Source of the DNA: Scylla paramamosain
Lineage: Eukaryota; Arthropoda; Malacostraca; Decapoda; Portunidae
DNA length: 64,000 nt
Assembly: GCF_035594125.1 (NCBI RefSeq)
Contig: NC_087161.1
Location: 8,313,501 to 8,377,500, forward strand
Direction of reading: 5' to 3'
A model generated the notes under the pieces. That model made no database searches and was not told the origin of the DNA. It saw nothing but the letters and a program-made list of their open reading frames with translations. Below are positions 48,560 through 62,480 of this stretch, one piece after another (position 1 is the first letter of the stretch; every line of letters begins with the position of its first letter). The position numbers were made by a program, and so were the translations under genes.

Positions 48560-51500
48560 ACTTGTACTTGGATATCTGGCATACTTCACACACTCCAGCA
48601 CCACATGCTCCACCATCTCATCCTCTCCCATGTCACACATCTGGCACACTCTGCTGTGGGGACTCAGACTATCTGTAACTCCTTGCATTCACATCTGTCC
48701 TAGCTTGGAAGAAAAGATCACCAGCCAGGCTTTACTCATACCACTTTTCATACATCGGGGCCTCTTTTTCTCTATACCACTCCAAAGTACTCTTTTGTTC
48801 CATCTCATTCTTCCATTCACTCAGTCCCACACATTTCACCACTCTGTCCTCACTTTTTAATTTTCTTACATCCCATTCACTCTCCATTTCTGACAGTCAT
48901 ACTCCAGTCACTCTCAACATGCCTTACCTCAAATTGTTGAAAAGCCCAACTAATTTCCAAGCCACTCTACTACTATCTTAATAGACTTCTTTTCCCACCT
49001 GCTATTCCTAACATTCCATAGAAACACCATTCTTGTTAGTCTTGCATGGTCCATTTGTCCTAGTCTTGCTTTGTACCTCAAGGTTGGCTTTACGTGTCTC
49101 TCTCTAAAAGTAATCCATCCCATGTCTCCTCTCAAAGCCTCTATTGCTGTATACCTTGGTGCATTCAGTGCCATTCTTGCTACTCTATTTTGCCCTCCTA
49201 GTTTCTTTAGTTCATTCTCATTCCACATTATCACATCCATACTACACATAATGCTCGGAACAGCCACACTCTTCCAAACTTCTTGCACCACATCATATTT
49301 CCTTGTTCTCATCCTTGCTGCACTTCCTAGTCAACTCACCCACTGTTTCACCATGCCTATCTTTTCATTCTTCCCTTTCACACAACCATTCAGACTCATC
49401 CACATCCCTAGGTATTCATCCATCACTTGCAACTCATTCTCCCCCAGTCTCCATGCTGAAATTCTTTCATCCTTTAATCTATTTACCATCATTACCTTGT
49501 TTTTCTCTCTGGCAAATCTTACTCTAAAATCTCTTCCATACCCATCTGCAACATCTAACAAACTTTAGAGCTCATCTGCTGATTCACTCATGACTACTAC
49601 ATCATCTGCATATAAGAGCACACACATCTTATCATTCCCCACACTAACTCCTGCATTCATTCTTCTCATTCTGCCAGCTAATTTCTATGTATACAAGTTA
49701 AAAAGGGTTGGTGACAATATACATCCTTGCCTAACTTCTCTCTCACTCTTCTCCCATTCTGTTTCTATGTCTCCTGTTCTGTATTTAGCTCTGGTGTCCA
49801 CATACATACTTTGCACTATGTTAACTATCTTTGCACTCAACCCAATCTTTTCAAAGACTCTACCTAACATTTCTCTATTCACCCTATCATACAATTTTTC
49901 TGCCTAGAAAATCTAGGTACAGTTTACCTACATACTTCTTCTTTCTCTCAATCATTTCATTCACCACAAACATGTTATCCTCGGCTCTCCTGTCCACAAA
50001 GAATCCACTCTGTTTTTCATCTAACACACCAGCTCTCTCAGTCCATTTACACAATCTCTCTTACAACACTGCACTAAAAACTTTACCTACTGTGTTCACT
50101 AATGCAATTGGCCTGTAGTTCTTCAACTCATTCCTGTATCCTCCCTTATGCAAGTCACCCTGCATTCATTCCACATTCTCGGCATTTTCCCCTCCTCCCA
50201 CACCTGGTTAAATAATTAAGTCATCCTATCAATGACAACTTCCCCTCCATTTTTGTACACCTCATAAGGTATCTCATCTGGCCCTGCTGCCTACACATTC
50301 TTTTGCCTTTTCATACATTTCTCCACTTCCCCCTGCTGATTCTTTCATTCAACTCATCTGCATCCTTCCTCTCCATTGTCACATACCTTTTTCTCACATC
50401 AAGTACCTCACGTCTACACCTTCGATCTCTTCCCAAAACTCTTTTATCTCCTTTCTTCCTTATCTGTCACCACACTCTCATTCACCTTCAGGACCACCAC
50501 ATTCTCCCTGTCAGGCATCCCCTCACCCCTCAGGAACTTGTACCATTCTCGACCACCTTCAACACCTCTCTCTCTCTCTCTCTCTGGGACTGAATTACAC
50601 TTCTTTCACTCCTAACTTTAGCATTCAATATCTTTTGCTTTATCACTTGCTGCTGACTCATATATGCTATCCATGCATTCTGGTAATCACTTTCAGCCTC
50701 TTCACTCTCATGTCTCCTCATCTTTCTTAACTGCATGCACACCCTATTTAGTCTCTTTCTCTCCTTCCTAGCATCCCTAATCTCGTCACTCCACCACAGC
50801 TTACACGTACGCTTTCTGGCACTCATTCTTACATACCCTATCTGGCTGGCTGCTGCATTCCTCATATTCTCTACAAATCCATCATTCAGTTCGTCCACAC
50901 CATTCAGGCTTTCATACTCCTAGCTTCTCTCACTCATATTTATCTGGAAATTTTCCCATCCCACATCCTTCAATCTCCACTTTCTCCTCTTAGCCTTTGC
51001 ATTCCTTCTCTCTCTTCCATTCACCTTACACTCTAGCACCAGCATATTATGGTCCGAAACAATGTCGATCATTCCATCCTCATCACTCCACATGTGATCT
51101 GCAATCTCACACATTCTCCTATTCACTACCATATAATCAATCACAGACTCCTGGTTCCTAGCATACCAAGTCACTCATTCTTCTGCCAGGGTCTCATTCA
51201 GGTTTTCCACATCTATCTCATTCACAAACTCATCAAGTATCTCACCATTCTTATTCATTTGCATATCTAGAATACTTAAATGTGCATTCAAGTCTCCCAT
51301 AATCATCACTCACTCTCCAGCATACTCTCTTATGATCTTCAATATACAATACAATGCTATTCTCTCTTGTTGCTCTTTCGCCCTCAACTGTCATGTACAC
51401 CACAATCACCACCAATGTTTCACACTTTCCATGCTCACCTGTGCACTCTACTTTTACTGCTAAAATACCTTCACTCATGGCAGTTTCCTACATCTAATTT

Positions 51501-51790
51501 TTCTACTCTAAGATTCCTTTCCTTCCTATACAAAAACACTATTCCTCCTCCTATTCAATCGTGAACTTTCCATCCCTTTCCAATCATCAAGTACTCACTG
51601 CCATCCACTTACATGTCACCCCTCAAATGTGTCTCAGTCATTCTAAGTCAAAATTCCATTCATTTACACAAATCCTCAAATTTCCCAATCCCCCATCCCA
51701 ATGCACACATGCAAACTTCATATATTTTCTTGCCTGTTAGGTGTCTCCTCTTCCTTTCACATTTGCACATCCTGTCAACATTGGTTCTCT
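48560..51790 (-). pseudogene. ORF2 of element J: endonuclease, reverse transcriptase (YADD intact), CCHC finger
   Basis: Endonuclease: a MTETHLRG-type block near 51630, GDFNAHLSIL near 51295, WYARNQESVIDYMVVNRRM at 51170, and SDHN at 51057-51046, so the catalytic SDH is kept. Linker with CKLWWSDEIRDARKERKRL at 50800. Reverse transcriptase: AYDRVNREMLGRVFEKIG at about 49895, VRQGCILSPTLFNLYT at 49730, VLLYADDVVVMSESADEL with YADD at 49612-49601, thumb to 48950. The C-terminal finger CQMCDMGEDEMVEHVVLEC lies at about 48650-48594. From 49894 to 48950 a single frame is broken by only three or so stops. Further shifts lie upstream. Inactive, but less decayed than H. Confidence 0.85.
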
Positions 51791-51802
51791 TTCATTCTGG
51801 TG

Positions 51803-52930
51803 TCACTGTGTCCTGCCTGCTGTCTGCTGCTTAGTCTTATGTATTCTTTCTGTCACCCTGATCCATTCAAGAAACCTGCCACACATAACCATTACTCCTT
51901 TCCAATTTAGGTGTATACCATCCCTTCCAAATGCCTGCTGGGGCAGTGTGTCATCTAAGTCAAGGAAGCTTACACCATAATCCTCTCTATCTCTACATGC
52001 CTTAATCTTCATATTTACAATACCTTCCAGGATCTTCCATCTCCTGCCTCATTTCCACATATCCTTGGCTCTCCCTTGGCTGTCTCAGCATCCCCACCAC
52101 AGCTATCCATATTCTTTTCTTCGCTCTTTTCAACTCCTCCACACACCTTAATACCTTTTCTGCTGTCTAGGCCAGGCCAATGTCCCTGAGCTGTTCCCCT
52201 CCTCCCTGCAGCAGAACCATTCCTTCACTAATAGCCTCCACACTGGCCTTACCCTCCTGGGCAATCTCATCTACTCATTTCCCACTCCGGCTTTTCAGCA
52301 CGCTTCTCTCCCCATCGTAGTCACGTGCCTCCTGGTGTTCTTGACCATGCCGTCCCCTACTACCAGGATGGGCAGCCTGTTGTCTACCTTTACCCTGCAG
52401 ACCCTCTTGGTCACAGAAGGGGCAGTCCTCCTCAGGGGGATAGACCACCACCACCACCACCTTGTCAAAGGTAGTATAAGTCTCTTGACCCTCAGGGGCT
52501 GGGGCAGCAGGACTCCCCACAGTACCCTCGCCTCCAGAAGCCTGAGTTGCCTCAGGGGGCAAAGTAGCAGCAGGCTGCCCTACCTCCACATCAGCCCTAT
52601 CTGTGTGGGGCAGGAAGGGAAGGGATGGTTCCTGGTCCTCTCCACCATTCTTGGAGATGGCAACAGCACACTCCTCTCCATCCCCCAGGGTGGCTGCTGC
52701 CATTTCATGTTTTTCTGAGGCAGACTTACCTCCACCTTGCTGATCCTAGTTCCTGTTTTGATCCTTTCTGCCTCCCACCATACTGTGATGTTGTCATAGC
52801 AGCTGGGGCACAAGCCTACTATGAAGCTGTTCTCCAGCATCCTAGTAATTGCATCCTGCAGTCCCACACACATCGTGTGGTACTACCTACAGGATCTCTT
52901 ACACATTATCAATCTAACCATATTCCCCCT
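51803..52930 (-). pseudogene. ORF1 of element J: PHD-like finger plus SGNH-hydrolase-like domain
   Basis: N-terminal part: YHTMCVGLQDAITRMLENSF, then IVGLCPSCYDN at about 52885-52790. The H-x2-C...C-x2-C spacing is the tail of a PHD finger. A Pro/Ala/Glu-rich linker follows (52620-52420). The SGNH part starts with RLPILVVGDGMVKNTRRHV at about 52385-52330; GDG is at 52357-52349, where the family has GDS, so the nucleophilic serine is replaced by glycine. It ends with QQAFGRDGIHLNWKG near 51940-51895, keeping the D-x-x-H catalytic pair. Frame shifts and stops lie between. PHD plus esterase ORF1 proteins are known from CR1-like LINEs. Confidence 0.72.
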
Positions 52931-53705
52931 AATTGGTAATTATCTGAAGTCCTTTCCCAGCCTTATTACTGGTCAATTATCTCCTATTCTTTTGCATATA
53001 CCTTTAGATACACCTAAAATGTAAATATAAGGTGGGGAGAAGTGCCCCCATCCTTAATGGAGGGGGGTCCAGTGGGGTCAAAGTCCCCTGGTAAGGTTAA
53101 TGTTAGGTTAGGCTAGGCAATGCTAGGTTAGATTTGTGCAAGGGTTCTCAATCTTTTGCAAACTGGCCCTCCTTCCAAAAGCTAGTTCAATGCAGTTGAG
53201 CTCTCCTTGTGCCACCCTTTCAACCTCCTTCTCAACTATGCCACCACAGACAGATAGATAGAATCAGATAGCCAGATAGATAGCTCTTGGCTAGGCACAA
53301 TGGCACTAATAGCCAGTGAGTCCATGATTTTCCGTGTTTTTTTCCTCTTCTGTCCTGTGCTGGTGCCTTCCCCCCCCTCGTTGAGAACCACTGGATTAGT
53401 TTGCTTAAGGGGGAGTTAGGTTATCCACTGTAGACTTTAATATAAAATGTCACCTAACCTAACCTAACTGCAGCCCCCCTGGAAACCTTCTCTTAAAGAC
53501 ACTAACCTGGTATTACCTATATCTAACCTAACCTAACCAGGGGGCTTCACCCCTCCCTGGACTCCCCCTTTAAGGACAGGGGCACTTCTCCCCCATCTTA
53601 TATTTACGTTTTAGGTATATCTAAAGGTATATGTGAATAAATGGAGGAGAACAGACCAGTAATAAGGCCAGGAAAGGACTCTAGATAACTACTCCCCCCT
53701 AGTTT
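52924..53705. repeat. Imperfect inverted repeat with TTAGG motifs
   Basis: Left arm about 52924-53130, right arm about 53510-53705. Matching landmarks: CCTTATTACTGGTC (52961) with GACCAGTAATAAGG (53653), ATATACCTTTAGATA (52997) with TATCTAAAGGTATA (53618), and AGAAGTGCCCC (53038) with GGGGCACTTCT (53579). GTTAGGTTAGG at 53102 and CCTAACCTAACC at 53525 are short copies of the arthropod telomere unit. The arms may be terminal repeats of a transposon. The loop is partly explained by the nested element at 53139. Confidence 0.75.
53139..53393. mobile_element. 255-bp hAT-type MITE
   Basis: The left end CAAGGGTTCTCAA and the right end, read inward as CAGTGGTTCTCAA, form an inverted repeat of hAT style. 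Flanks GATTTGTG (53131-53138) and GATTAGTT (53394-53401) agree at six of eight positions, fitting a decayed 8-bp hAT target-site duplication. No coding content. It lies in the loop of the larger inverted repeat, so it inserted later. Confidence 0.65.
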
Positions 53706-53930
53706 CCTTCTTACACTTAGGGCACAGGCTACCCATATTTATTAGTCCAAATAGTAAAAACTACCTAAAAAAAAAAATCACCTTCTTGTGACTTCTGCTT
53801 TCTATTACTCCGTAGGTCCTCCTTCCTTCCAGTGTTCCGTTCTGCTCCTTTTGCTACCTGCAGGAGAGCAGAGAGCACAACACAAGGACTAAAACTATAT
53901 ATCTACCATGTTCAAGTTTACCTTCAAGTT

Positions 53931-56465
53931 CTCTCCTCTGACTATAAGAAATTCTTTGACTACTTAACTTCCAAAGTGGAGCACATTCTGACCTTCCCTT
54001 TTGCAGAGATCTCCATTCTTGGAGACTTCAATGTTCACCACCAGCTTTGGCTTTCCTATCCCTTCACTGGCCATCTTGGTGAACTAGTCTTCAACTTAGC
54101 TATCCTCCATGGCCTAGAGCAATTGGTGCAACACCCTACTTGTATTCCTGACTGTCTTGGAGATATGCCCAACATTCTTGACCTTTTCTTGACCTCTAAT
54201 CCTTCTGCTTATGCTGCTTATGCTGTCAACGTTGGGCTCCTCCGACCACAATCTCATATCTGTATCTTGTCCTATCGCTCCAGTCTCTCCTCAGGATCCC
54301 CCTAAGCGAAGGTGCCTCTGGCGTTTTGCCTCTGCTAGTTGGGGGGACCTGAGGAGGTATTTTGCTGATTTTCCTTGGAGTGACTACTGGTTCCATGTCA
54401 GAGACCCGTTTCCATGTCAGAGACCCGTCTTTGTGTGCTGAGCGCATAACAGAGGTGATAGTGTCTGGCATGGATGCGTACACTCTTCACCCTTTTTCTC
54501 TACCTAAACCTTTCAAACCTTGGTTTAACACAGCTTGTTTTCATGCTATACATGATAGAGAGGTGGCCCACAAAAGGTACTTAAGCCTTCCATCACCAGA
54601 ATTTCATGCACTTTATATTTCTGCCCGGAACCATGCCAAGTCTGTTCTCCAACTAGCCAAAAACTCCTTCATTAACAGAAAGTGTCAAAATCTTTCAAGA
54701 TCTAACTCCCCTCATGACTTCTGGCATCTAGCCAAAAATATCTCCAATAATTTTGCTTCTTCTTCTTTCCCTCCTTTATTTTAACCAGATGGCACCAATG
54801 CTATCACATCTATTTCTAAAGCTGAACTCTTCGCTCAAACCTTTGCTAAAAACTCTACCTTCGATGATTCTGGACTTGTTCCTCTCTCTCCTCCACCCTC
54901 TCACTACTTCGTGCTATCTATCAAAATTCTTTGCAATGATGTTTTCCATGCCCTTGCTGACCTAAACCCTCGGAAGGCTTATGGACCTGATGGGATCCCT
55001 CCTGTTGTTCTCCGAAACTGTTCCTCCATGCTTGCACCTTGCCTAGTCAAACTCTTTCAGCTCTGTCTGTCAACATCTACCTTTCCTTCTTGCTGGAAGT
55101 TTGCCTACATTCAATCCGTTCCTAAAAAGGTTGACTGTTCTTATCCCTCAAACTACTGTCCTATTGCTTTAATTTCCTGCCTATCTAAAGTTTTTGAATC
55201 TATCCTCAACAGGAAGATTCTTAAACATCTATCACTTCATGACCTTCTATCTGATCGCCAGTACGGGTTCCGTCAACTCCACTCTACTGGTGATCTGGCT
55301 TTCCTTACTGAGTCTTGGTCATTCTCTTTTAGAGATTTTGGTGAAACTTTTGCTGTTGCCTTGGACATATCAAAAGCTTTTGATAGAGTCTGGCACAAAG
55401 CTTTGATTTCCAAACTACCCTCCTACGGCTTCTGTACTTTATCTCTGTAATTTCATCTCAAGTTTCCTTTCTGACCATTCTATTGTTGCTGTGGTAGACG
55501 GTCACTGTTCTTCTCCTAAATCTATGAACAGTGGTGTTCCTCATGGTTCTGTCCTGTCACCCACTCTCTTCTTATTATTCATCATTGACCTACACCAAAC
55601 TTCTTGTCCTATCCACTCCTACACTGATGATGCCACCCTGCACTTTTTCCACATCTTTTAATAGACATCCAACCCTTCAAGAGGTAAACATTTCACGCAG
55701 GGAAGCCACAGAACGCTTGACTTCGGATTTTTCTAAAATTTCTGATTGGGACAGAGCAAACTTGGTATTGTTCAGTGCCTGAAAAACTCAATTCCTCCAT
55801 CTATCAACTCAACACAACCTTCCAGACAACTATCCCCTCTTCTTCAATAACACTCAACTGTCCCCCTCTTCTACACTGAACATCCTCGATCTGTCCTTTA
55901 CTTATAATCTGAACTGGAAACTTCACATCTCATCTCTAGCTAAAACAGCTTCTATGAAGTTAGGCGTTCTGAGACGTCTCCGCCAGTTTTTCTCATCCCC
56001 CCAGCTGCTAACTCTGTACAAGGGCCTTATCTGTCCATGTATGGAATATGCTTCACATGTCTGGTGATGTTCCACTCATACCGCTCTTCTAGACAGGGTG
56101 GAATCAAAAGCTTTCTGTCTCATCAACTCCTTTCCTCTAACTGACTGTCTTCCGCCTCTCTCTCTCACCGCTGCAATGTTGTATCTCTAGCTGTCTTCTA
56201 CTGCTATTTTCATTCTAACTGCTCTTCTGATCTTGCAAACTGCATAACTCCTCTCCTCCTGTGGCCTCGCTGCACAAGACTTTCTTCTTTCTCTTACCCC
56301 TATTCCGTCCACCTCTCTAATGCAAGAGTTTACCAGTATTCTCAATCATTCATCCTTTTCTCTGGTAAACTCTGGAATTTCCTGCCTGCTTCTGTTTTTC
56401 CACCTTCCTATGACTTGAACTACTTCAAAAGGGAGGTTTCAAGACCCGTATCCTTCAATTTTTGA
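53931..56465 (+). pseudogene. ORF2 of copy K: endonuclease (partial) and reverse transcriptase, catalytic box YTDD
   Basis: Endonuclease part: [19 protein letters not shown] at 53935, [14 protein letters not shown] at 54009, [14 protein letters not shown] at 54171, followed by a 9-bp repeat giving [19 protein letters not shown] at 54236 is in another frame. An 18-bp tandem duplication (TTCCATGTCAGAGACCCG) lies at about 54391-54427. Reverse transcriptase: LNPRKAYGPDGIPPVVLRNC at 54962, ALISCLSKVFESILNRKIL at 55164, QYGFRQLHSTGDLAFLTESW at 55259, ALDISKAFDRVWHKAL at 55358. The motif B region is broken at 55450, and the catalytic box reads YTDD at about 55619. The thumb and C-terminus extend to about 56465. 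Multiple stops. Confidence 0.85.
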
Positions 56466-56581
56466 CTGCTGCTTTGGACCCTTTCATGGGACTGGCATTT
56501 CAGTGAGCATTTTTTTTTTTTATTGGATTTTTGTTGCCCCAGGCCAGTGTCCCTCCTACATAAAACAACAACAACAACAAC
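53931..56581 (+). mobile_element. Jockey-like non-LTR retrotransposon, copy K
   Basis: 5'-truncated within the endonuclease (CTCCTCTGACTATAAGAAA near 53934). The 3' UTR ends in CCTACATAAAA and then about five CAA units (to 56581) instead of a plain poly-A. Same family as copies A, B, C, G and L. Confidence 0.9.
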
Positions 56582-57639
56582 TAGCGGTCGCCATTCCTCC
56601 AAACAAACGCTGGCTCTTTCGGATTGTATCCTAGGTAGTACTGCATTACCAGTCTTACTTGCACTTCCTACTACGATACCTTGGATAGTATTTATTTCTG
56701 TTCATTGATCTGATGTCCCAAGTATTTATGGCATAGTGCAATAAATACATAGCCCACAATAAAATGGTATTCCAAAATCTGGACACAGCCTCCACCTCTC
56801 AATATTATCCACAGGCAGATATTTCAGTGTTATTTACTAGCACTTACCGGTGCTGCCAGATCCGGCAGGCACGAAGTTTGGTTATTTGCAAGAGACCCTA
56901 ATTCCAGGAGGCAAGGGCAATCATTCAAGAGGCTGCCAAGATGTATAAACAGTGTATTGCCCCAGCAAACCGTGACTCTAGCAGGTGCTAACTGACCACG
57001 TCACCAGCTACTCTATATAATGTTCCGGCACCAAAATGGGGAGCGTTTATTGTTAGGTAGTGTACGAAAAGATTGTGGAACTGGCCCTTTAAAGGGACAA
57101 TATTGAAATAACATTATTGCTTTTATCAAAGGGCTAGGTTAAGTTAGGTTTAGTTTAATTAAGGTCACTAATGTCATTGTTGATCCCTTCATTGTGTAGA
57201 TCAAGACTTAAAAAGTAATTTTGTCGAAAAATAAACAAAGTCAGACAATTAGTAGAATAAGGTTATTTCCAAGATCCCCTTTCAATGTTGACTGTGGAAT
57301 CCAATTACGGCTGAAATGGTTTTCTTGGTTAGATAGCAAAAGGATCGGCCGGCCCTTTTGTATAGGCACTCGCAGGTATTCCAGCAGGTCTGTTTTTCAG
57401 TTTATTTTACAGTATGTATATTTTTCCTTCGCTCCTGTTTCTTCCATACTTCAAACACTATTGTCTCAAGTTTCCTGCACTATGTTTTCATTAAATAACG
57501 CTTCAATTATAGTGATTTCTGACCGTCTTGATTCAGAACTTAGCGATTCTAATCCTAGTACTTAACTTGTAACGTCGATCCTCATAAGAGTAAAACTGGT
57601 TCATATAACTTTCTAGAAGTATAACTGATAAATATTAGA
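56582..57639. other. No gene recognised
   Basis: More balanced composition than most of the window and no recognised repeat. A 114-codon plus-strand frame ends at 57565; its protein is unrecognised and it has no ATG near its start. Short TTAGGTT-like words occur at 57128. A host-gene regulatory or intron segment is possible but unsupported. Confidence 0.35.
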
Positions 57640-59994
<2,355 letters not shown>

Positions 59995-62367
59995 CAGTCA
60001 TTCTTTTCTCGACCTAAACTCTTCAAGCCTTGGTTTAACACAGCTTGTTTTCGTGCTATACATGATAGAGAGGTGGCCCACAAAAGGTACTTAAGCCTTC
60101 CATCACCACAATTTCATGCTCTTTATATTTCTGCCCGGAACCATGCCAAGTCTGTTCTCCAACTAGCCAAAAACTCCTTCATTAACAGAAAGTGTCAAAA
60201 TCCTTCAAGATCTAACTCCCCTCGTGACTTCTGGCATCTAGCCAAAAATATCTCCAATAACTTTGCTTCTTTCCCACCTTTATTTTAACCAGATGGCACC
60301 ACTGCTATCACATCTATTTCTAAAGCTGAACTCTTCGCTCAGACCTTTGCTAAAAACTCTACCTTGGATGATTCTTGGCTTGTTCCTCCCTCTCCTCCAC
60401 CCTCTGACTACTTCATGCTACCTATTAAAATTCTTCGCAATGATGTTTTCCATGCCCTCGCTGGCCTAAACCCTCGGAAGGCTTATGGACCTGATGGGAT
60501 CCCTCCTATTGTTCTCCGAAATTGTACTTCCGTGCTTGCACCTTGCCTAGTCAAACTCTTTCAGCTCTGTCTTTCAACATCTACCTTTCCTTCTTGCTGG
60601 AAGTTTGCCTACATTCAGCCTGTTCCTAAAAAGGGTGACCGTTCTAATCCCTCAAACTACTGTTCTATTGCTTTAATTTCCTGCCTATCTAAAGTTTTTG
60701 AATCTATCCTCAACAGGAAGATTCTTAAACATCTATCACTTCACAACCTTGTATCTGATCGCCAGTATGGGTTCCGTCAAGGCCGGTCTACTGGTGATCT
60801 GGCTTTCCTTACTGAGTCTTGGTCATCCTCTTTTAGAGATTTGGTGAAACTTTTACTGTTGCCTTGGACATATCAAAAGCTTTTGATAGAGTCTGGCACA
60901 AAGCTTTGATTTCCAAACTACCCTCCTACGGCTTCTATCCTTCTTTCTGACCATTCTATTGCTGCTGTGGTAGACGGTCACTGTTCTCTTCCTAAATCTA
61001 TTAACAATGGTGTTCCTTAGGGGTTCTGTCCTGTCACCCACTCTCTCCTTATTATTCATCAATGACCTTCTAAACCAAACTTCTTGTCCTACCCACTCCT
61101 ACGCTGATGATACTAACCTGTGCTTTTCCATGTCTTTACATAGACATCCAACCCTTCAGGAAGTAAACATTTCACGCAGGGAAACCACAGAACGCTTGAC
61201 TTCTGATCTTTCTAAAATTTCTGATTGGGGCAGAGCGAACTTGGTATTGTTCAATGCCTCAAAAACTCAATTCCTCCATCAATCAACTCGACACAATCTT
61301 CCAAACAACTATCCCCTCTTCTTCAATGACACTCAACTACCCTCCTACAGCTTCTATCCTTCTCTCTGTAACTTCATCTCAAGTTTCCTTTCTGACCGCT
61401 CTATTGATGTGGTAGACGGTCACTGTTCTTCTAAGTCTATTAACTAGCAGTGGTGTTCCTCAAGGTTCTGTCCTGTCACCCACTCTCTTCCTATTATTCA
61501 TCAATAATCTTCTAAGCTAAACTTTTTGTCGTGTCTACTCTTATGCTTATGATACCACCCTTTACTTTTCCACGTCTTTTCGTAGACGTCCAATTCTTCA
61601 GGAAGTAAACAGTTCTCACTGGGAAGCCAAAGAACGCCTGACTTCTGACTAAAATTTCTGATTGGGGCAGTGCAAACTTAGTATTGTTCAATGCTTCAAA
61701 AAACTCAATTCCTCCATCTATCAACTCAATACAACCTTCCAGGGTTGCTTCTTCAATTACATTAAGCTGTCCCCCTCTTCTACAATGAACAATCTCGGTC
61801 TATCCTTTACTTATAATCTAAACTGGAAACTTTACATCTCACCTCAAGCTAAAACAGCTTCTGTGAAGTTAGGTGTTCTGAGTCTTCTCTGCCTGTTTTT
61901 CTCACTCTTCCAGCTGCTAACTCTGTGCAGAGGCCTTATAAGTCCATGTATGGAGTATGCTTCACATATATGGGGCGGTTCCACTCATACTGCTCTTTTA
62001 GACAGGGTGGAATCAAAAGCTTTTCGTCTTTTCAACTCCTATTCTCTAACTGTCTTCAGCCTCTCTCATCGCCGCAATGTTGCATCTCTTGCTGTCTTCT
62101 TCCGTTATTTTCATGGCAACTGCTCTTCTGATCTTGCTAACTGTATACCTCACCTCCTCCCGCGGCCTCGCTGCACGAATTTTTTTCTTTTATCCTTATT
62201 CTGTCCTTCTGTCCGCCTCTCTAATGCAAGAGTTAACCAGTATTCTCAGTCATTCATTCCGTTCTCTGGTAAACTGGAACTCACTGCCTGCTTGTGTATT
62301 TCCTCCTTCCTATGATTTGAACTCTTTCAAGAGGGAGGTTTCAAGACACTTATCCTATAATTTCTGA
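59995..62367 (+). pseudogene. ORF2 of copy L: reverse transcriptase, partly present twice
   Basis: First part: SFFSRPKLFKPWFNTACFRA near 59998, NPRKAYGPDGIPPIVLRNC at 60469, NPSNYCSIALISCLSKVFES at 60647, QYGFRQGRSTGDLAFLTESW at 60762. A one-base loss near 60840 (GATTTGG for GATTTTGG) takes ALDISKAF out of frame. About 28 bp is missing near 60945. YADD is intact at 61100-61111. The jump at about 61336 starts a second palm, whose catalytic box reads YAYD near 61545. The thumb and C-terminal region then continue (LYISPQAKTASVKLGVLSLL at 61826, MEYASHIWGGSTHTALLDRV at 61949) to SRHLSYNF at about 62365. Confidence 0.85.
60917..61755. repeat. About 420-bp direct repeat inside copy L
   Basis: Segment 60917-61335 and segment 61336-61755 both cover the palm and early thumb of the same reverse transcriptase. 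They differ by many substitutions and by different deletions, so this is not a fresh duplication. The junction shows short shared bases (AACTAC). Confidence 0.8.
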
Positions 62368-62480
62368 CTACCACTTTCGACTATGTTAGGAGACTGGCAT
62401 TTCAGTGGGGCTTATTATTTTTTTTATTATATTCTTGTTACTCTTGGCCGGCGCCCCTGCTACATGAAAAAAAAAAAAAC

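Larger units (their letters stand above)
48500..52930 (-). mobile_element. Two-ORF LINE, element J (PHD/SGNH ORF1, VRQG-type reverse transcriptase)
   Basis: Reverse-strand element of about 4.4 kb. ORF1 lies at about 52930-51803 and ORF2 at about 51790-48560, with almost no gap. Its reverse transcriptase is clearly unlike the other families here: VRQGCILSPTLFNLYT rather than GVPQGSVL. ORF2 ends with a CCHC-type zinc finger. By eye the palm wording is nearest to RTE/BovB-like or L1-like elements, but I cannot fix the clade. No 3' tail or target-site duplication was identified. Confidence 0.85.
59995..62480 (+). mobile_element. Jockey-like non-LTR retrotransposon, copy L, with duplicated or chimeric middle
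   Basis: Starts at GTCATTCTTTTCTCGACCTA, equal to about 37111 in copy G, and ends with the family 3' UTR and poly-A (to 62480). At about 61336 the sequence jumps back: the thumb text ...CTTCAATGACACTCAAC is followed by TACCCTCCTACAGCTTCTAT, which belongs about 420 bp earlier. From there the copy runs on to its 3' end. The two versions of the repeated part differ at many positions. Confidence 0.88.

Noticed and set aside
50303..51980. Plus-strand Ser/Leu/His-rich frames
   Set aside because: Shadows of the minus-strand endonuclease and linker of element J.
53100..53560. TTAGG runs as a chromosome end
   Set aside because: Only two or three units each, in opposite orientations and flanked by ordinary repeats on both sides; interstitial at most.
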